The notes under the pieces are model-generated. The model had not been told where the DNA came from and made no database searches. It saw only the letters and a program-made list of their open reading frames with translations. Shown one piece after another: positions 59,765 through 64,000 of a stretch of DNA of 64,000 bases (position 1 is its first letter; each line of letters starts with the position of its first letter). A program made the position numbers and the translations under genes. Source of the stretch: Marsupella aquatica (Eukaryota > Marchantiophyta); assembly GCA_973895155.1 (NCBI GenBank), contig OZ316895.1:19840001-19904000 (forward strand). The letters are read 5' to 3'.

Positions 59765-60424
59765 TCAAATCCAAGATATGTGGCTCCTAGCAGGAGTGCC
59801 TAGTGTAGGGTCAATGTCATGGTCAGGACAGTAAACACATCCCCTCTTGGGCTGCCCATGCGCTGAGTGATCCCAAATTGTCCGATCATGGGCAAATCCC
59901 CTCTGCTGGATAAATAGCAGGCAGTCCTTGTGCCATGCCTTAGGACACCTCATGCACTGAACCAAAAAGCCATTAGCCCCATCATTGGGCCCTTGTCCAC
60001 AAGTAAGACAAATATGGAGTCCACATGATGCTGTGCCAGGAACCAAACACTGCTGACAGTAAAACCGGGCACATAGAGGGTCTGGACATTTTCTTACCTC
60101 TTCACCCATTTTTCCAGACACATGACACTTAAAGCAAGAATGTTCCTCATTCTTGCAATCGACACAAAGCCATTCTCCAACATGGCCATCAGCCAGGGAT
60201 ATAGTTGGGCATAGCCATTGCTGACCCAAAGGACAGGAAACATTCTTATGGAAATGTCGGTGGCAAGGCCCATCACAAAAAATGAGATCCCCTCCCTCAT
60301 CACAAATCGCACATACATGTGGACTATTCTGGTTAATCTCAATGTCTGAGTATAAGGACAATTGAGGTGCTTGAGAGGATTCACCTCTACAACGATTTGT
60401 GGCCTTCTGCTTATTGCGAGCCAT
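59765..60424 (-). CDS. EDM2-like triple PHD-finger protein carried by the CACTA element
   Basis: A single minus-strand exon of 219 residues starts MARNKQKATNRCRGESS (an in-frame ATG at 60436 is 4 codons further up). It is almost entirely a Cys/His zinc array: CAICDEGGDLIFCDGPCHRH with FH (finger 1), WLCVDCKN...HSCFKCHVSG followed by KCPDPLCARFYCQQC (finger 2), then CGLHICLTCGQG followed by VQCMRCPKAWHKDCL (finger 3), and CVYCPDHDIDPTLGTPARSH. Arrangement and the C-terminal LGTP-R-H signature match, from memory, the PHD region of plant EDM2, a nuclear chromatin reader that modulates heterochromatin and transcript processing at intronic transposons. The rest of EDM2 is absent. It lies 600 bp upstream of TNP2 on the same strand, where the CACTA leader should be. 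It could instead be a fragment of a host gene just outside a truncated element. Confidence 0.7.
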   Translation of the reverse strand: MARNKQKATNRCRGESSQAPQLSLYSDIEINQNSPHVCAICDEGGDLIFCDGPCHRHFHKNVSCPLGQQWLCPTISLADGHVGEWLCVDCKNEEHSCFKCHVSGKMGEEVRKCPDPLCARFYCQQCLVPGTASCGLHICLTCGQGPNDGANGFLVQCMRCPKAWHKDCLLFIQQRGFAHDRTIWDHSAHGQPKRGCVYCPDHDIDPTLGTPARSHISWI

Positions 60425-60436
60425 GGTCCTGCACAC

Positions 60437-62550
60437 TCAGACCCTACATCAGATTATGAAACAAGAAGGAATAACAAGGTGCAGCATGACACACAAGAAT
60501 GAGGGTGCAACATAAAATATGACATGTAACCACAAGGGTGCAGCATAAACCAATGCTTTATGGATGGCAAAGCATTTAGGACTGAGCAGCGCAAATAACC
60601 TTGGCCTATGATTGGAAGCAATCACAATATTGCAACCTGTATGCCTTCGCTTGCTGTACAGCAGTGCTCACTCACCCTGCCTTTTTAAAATCTGTAAGGG
60701 CAACACAGAACAAATAGCAATTGAGTTTCAGCAAAGCATTCATTTGGCTCTCAAGTTTTAAAATGGACAGAGCAAACACAACAATGTGCACAACAAAGCA
60801 TAGAGAGCAACAAAACTCCAGCAAACTTGGGACTCAGGCAAGAGATACAAATTTTAGCAGCAAAATCAAATCAAGATTTGGACCTGTAAGTTCAACATGC
60901 AATGCTCAGTCACCCTGCCCTTTTTTAAATCTGTAAAAATCAAGTTTTATTGCGTGCCTTCTACATCTTAAGTTGCTGCACACATCTGTTACAGAACCAT
61001 AAGTTGCTGTACTCTCAACAAGCTGCTGGTCCACCCACTTTTTCAAAAGCTGCACCGTACTCTATCTTTGTGTAGTCGTGGCATTACCGGGCTGCTGTCA
61101 GAGACCCTTACAAAGAATTTAAAATTGACCAAGCTGATTTTAGTTTAGTTTCGTCCAGTTTGCAGACCAAAGGAAATCATGTGTGAACGTCAAACAGTTA
61201 GCTGTAAATTACCATAGTTGAAGAGCAAAGCTTGTACAAAAGCCACTGAGGAATTCTCTGAGGTGGCACAGTAATTGGCAAACCACACACGAAACTCTGA
61301 AACTTTTTGGCGACAGAATTCTATAGAGTCGCTGCTGGAATCCAGTGAGGATTCACCATACATGCTTGCACTTCTCTTCAGTAAAAAAAAAGTTGCTGAA
61401 AGTGCCAACGGCAGGGAGACAAAAAGTGAAGAAATGAGAAGTCTTTGGCACATTGATAACCAGTGTGGTCCTCGGACTTCAGATGCAAGAAAGGAAATGG
61501 AAGAGACAAAAAAATCTGTGAAAGAAAGTAGAGCGCAACAGAGATCCAACATACGCAGATTTGGACTGTGGGAACAGATTTTTGACGCAGATTTTCCAGC
61601 AAGGGTTAGCAAGTAGTCTAGTACTTACTAGTACTTACATTGTTCGATCGCAGCTCACTCATTCAAAGGAAAACAAATCCTCAAATTAATGCTCTACATT
61701 GCCTTTTTCCTCATGCATGGATAGAGCCAATGTCTGTTGAGAATCTTTTACAATTGTTTTGAAGCAAAGTACTTGCTAGACGGCCTGGTCGCTCATACAG
61801 AGCAAAACAATGAATGAACTTACCCCACGACAGAGCACTTAGCTACTCACTATGACATCAATATCACCATTCTTATTTTGTCAAAGATAAGGAAATTATC
61901 TTAGGGCTTGAATTTTTAAGTAGAAGAGGAAGTGCACTTTAGGGTGTTCGAAAATTCTCCGATGTGTTTGTTAGTAAAGTCCACAGTACCACAAATTGCC
62001 ACAACTTATGGTTGCCATTGAGCGAACATTACTAGTTGGATGGATTGTGATAATGGTGATGGCCCCACCCTCATAGCTGCCGATTGCTACGTTCAGGCAT
62101 TGATCAAAACGGAATATCAATCAAACGTATATGAAACCCTCAGTCTACGGTTAGCCGGCACTTTCATCCAAAGAGTGTGCTTTTCACCATTCAAATCAAA
62201 TTCCGCAAACTATAACAGACAAGCACAGTTGGCAATTGATAGACCAAGCATAGTGCCCTGAAACAGACTACAAATCAGCAATAGAACTCACTCTGCATTC
62301 CTCCCAACAGCCCTAGATTATTGTGAGTAGAATGGAACGGGATTTTTATTGGTGTTCAACATAAGAAATCTGTCTCTAGATGTGGACACTCTAGAGGCTC
62401 TAGAAGAGAAAATTCAGTGTCACAGAATGAAACGCGGTGGCAATAGCATGCAGCAGAACAAATCTCTTTGTGGGAAATGAGAAGCTTGACTCCCAATTAA
62501 AGTCCCAAAAAGACAAGAAGCTCACTCTACGAATGGAGATGGAGGGGAAC
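60437..62550. other. No recognised gene right of the PHD ORF
   Basis: Near 60477, 60501 and 60533 the motif AGGGTGCA(A/G)CATAA is repeated. CACCCTGCC(C)TTTTTTAAA-like segments recur near 60676 and 60910. Overlapping open frames on both strands at about 61190-61616 (plus-strand product basic and Glu-rich) have no recognised domain. CACTA subterminal motifs like those at 48.0-48.7 kb are not seen. Confidence 0.35.
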
Positions 62551-62942
62551 CCGTCCTTCGCTCGCAGCTTGTCCTCTGCTCGCAGCTCAGCCCAAGCTCG
62601 TCCTCCGCTCGCAGCTCAGCCTCCGCTCGTCCTCCGCTCGCAGCTCAGCCTCCGCTCGTCCTCCGCTTGCAGCCCGAGCTCGTCCTCCGCTCTCCGCTCG
62701 TCCTCCGCTCGCAGCCCGAGCTCGTCCTCCGCTCTCCGCTCGTCCTCCGCTCTCCGCTCGTCCTCCGCTCTCTGCTCGTCCTCTGCTTGCAGCTCGTCCT
62801 CTGCTTGCAGCTCGTCCTCTACTTGCAGCTCGTCCTCTGCTTGCAGCTCAGCCCTCCGCTCATCCTCTGCTCGCAGCCCGAGCTCGTCCTCCGCTCTCTG
62901 CTCGTCCTCTGCTTGCAACACGTCCTCCGCTCCTCACCCGCA
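62551..62942. repeat. GC-rich 18-bp minisatellite
   Basis: Variant units such as CTCGTCCTCTGCTTGCAG and CTCGTCCTCCGCTCTCCG are repeated in tandem for about 390 bp. The 18-bp period keeps frames open on both strands, giving Ser/Leu/Arg-rich translations on plus and Arg/Ala/Glu/Asp-rich on minus. These are probably artefacts of periodicity. Confidence 0.85.
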
Positions 62943-64000
62943 ACTTGGAGGAAATGTAAAGAAGCTATTGCAATGCTAATCGATCGAAGCTCCTGGAAAC
63001 ATGTAGCGCCCAAGTCCTACTGAGGTGCTCCGCCGAACGCGCGCAACACACTCAAAAACAATGGCAGCCTGAATGGCTTTGGGTCGGAGCTCCTCCTCTA
63101 AAGCTTGCAAATGGTCAATAGTTTAGGGTCCAGGTCCAAGGCTTCACTGAAACAATGCCTCGCCCAACGCTTGCCTGTTGTTACGCAGCGCAGTGATAAA
63201 GTCCCAAGAGCACTTAAACTTTGTGCAACCCTAAAGGTGAGAGCACTCCGCGCGGAAACTGATATGTGCACACCAAGAAACCATGACATTCAACGTAGCA
63301 GATCGATGGTTTTTGGGAAAAAGGGCCCTCGTGCGAATGGTGAACACTTGTGCTGGAAACATGTCGCCCCCTAAACCCGGTCATGTTTACCGTTGGATGG
63401 GCTTAAAAGACACACACAATAGGGTAATTCACTTACCCTAAAACTCCTAAAAATGTCCTGACCCCCATAAGGCCACAATACCCTAAAACCCTAAATGACT
63501 CTACACCCCCATCTAAACTTTAACTCAAGGGAAGCCCACCTCCCACCCATAGGCAGCCCCGGGCCAAATAAGGTAATTTCTGGTGATTTCTTATAGGAGT
63601 CCTCCCATATCATACCACAATGACATTATATAAGGTCCTGATAATTAAAATCTTGAGAACCCCCATATTCCAAAATGTTTATGCCCCACTAGTGCATGGA
63701 GAATAGTATGTAGAGTGTCATGCAACCCTCCTTAAATATTGTACCCCTAAATGACCCAATGTATGACTTCAGTCTAAAACAACCACTAGTTGCAGTCATT
63801 AGATCTCAATTTTTGTCATTGCCAAAGACTCACCATTTTGTTCATGTCACGATCAACTATTACCCCTACTCTAAAATCGGCCTGGCAATAATCACACATT
63901 GATCAAAACGTGTTAATAATTTGTGTGAACTCTCTTATTTAAGGAAAATAGTGAAGTTTATTATAGTATTGAATGATATGGTATACCATATATGTACTAT
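62943..64000. other. No recognised gene at the right end of the window
   Basis: It contains an imperfect telomere-like CCCTAAAACCCTAAA at 63481-63495 and AT-rich DNA. The pair CTGGAAACATGT(A/C)GC near 62995 and 63353 is a short direct repeat. No domain or RNA gene is seen. Confidence 0.35.

Larger units (their letters stand above)
48011..60436 (-). mobile_element. CACTA (En/Spm) transposon, left end present, right end not found
   Basis: The left terminus is CACTAGTGGAAAACAATG at 48011, a classical CACTA terminal sequence, followed by about 700 bp of subterminal repeats. Minus-strand genes follow in order from right to left: a PHD-finger ORF (60424-59765), a TNP2-type transposase (59164-56885, then 53090-52324) and a Tnp1-like multi-exon gene (51956-49150). 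A 3.5-kb insertion splits the transposase. The matching right terminus and right subterminal repeats were not found before 64000, so the element is truncated, interrupted again or extends beyond the window. The right limit given is only the last associated ORF. Confidence 0.75.

Noticed and set aside
61190-61616. Overlapping open frames of 140 (minus) and 113 (plus) residues
   Set aside because: No domain, no splice context and opposite-strand overlap; not enough to call a gene.
63481-63495. Telomere at the window end (CCCTAAAACCCTAAA)
   Set aside because: Two imperfect units only; a chance or small interstitial motif.
63684-63692. CCACTAGTG as the right terminus of the CACTA element
   Set aside because: Only the palindromic core matches; the adjoining bases do not continue the terminal repeat, the flanking triplets differ (CCT against CAT), and no subterminal palindromes lie inside.

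Overview
The window is nuclear DNA of a land plant with a large, retrotransposon-filled genome. Evidence for a plant: a nuclear gene for the chloroplast protein Rubisco accumulation factor 1 (RAF1), spliceosomal introns in a RecQ helicase gene, an EDM2-type PHD module, and plant-type Copia, Gypsy, LINE, PIF/Harbinger and CACTA elements. I cannot fix the lineage. A non-angiosperm such as a lycophyte or fern is possible but unproven.

Layout. 0.1-1.7 kb: a decayed copy of an unrecognised, probably retroelement-borne gene. 2.0-4.8 kb: 3' part of a Copia element. 4.85-8.25 kb: two degraded Gypsy pol fragments with a Copia integrase scrap between them. 8.6-15.85 kb: a complete minus-strand Copia with 123/127-bp LTRs and a GTTCT target duplication, sitting inside the integrase of a third Gypsy. 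16-20 kb: AT-rich DNA without recognisable genes. 20.0-22.4 kb: a degraded PIF/Harbinger element (transposase plus Myb-like protein). 22.7-26.4 kb: a fourth Gypsy of another clade. 26.4-27.9 kb: a LINE fragment. 27.9-32.96 kb: a third Copia carrying two MITE-like insertions.

33.8-44.2 kb is a gene island with three apparently intact host genes: a 12-exon RecQ-family helicase, an intronless RAF1 and an intronless Yippee-like zinc-binding protein. They have unrelated roles (genome maintenance, Rubisco assembly, unknown regulatory function) and show no operon-like link.

48.0 kb to at least 60.4 kb is a CACTA (En/Spm) transposon read leftwards. It has a CACTAGTGG terminus, an array of subterminal palindromes, a Tnp1-like multi-exon gene, a TNP2 transposase split by a 3.5-kb insertion and apparently lacking its catalytic core, and, upstream of the transposase on the same strand, an intronless ORF for three PHD-like zinc fingers resembling EDM2. 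EDM2 is a plant protein that controls expression through transposon heterochromatin, so this is the most interesting object here. The insertion inside TNP2 carries the second copy of the unrecognised gene from the window start; that copy is nearly intact, with one in-frame stop. 60.5-64 kb has a coding-like 18-bp minisatellite and no recognised gene; the right end of the CACTA was not found.

All exon junctions, repeat boundaries and mismatch counts were read by eye.
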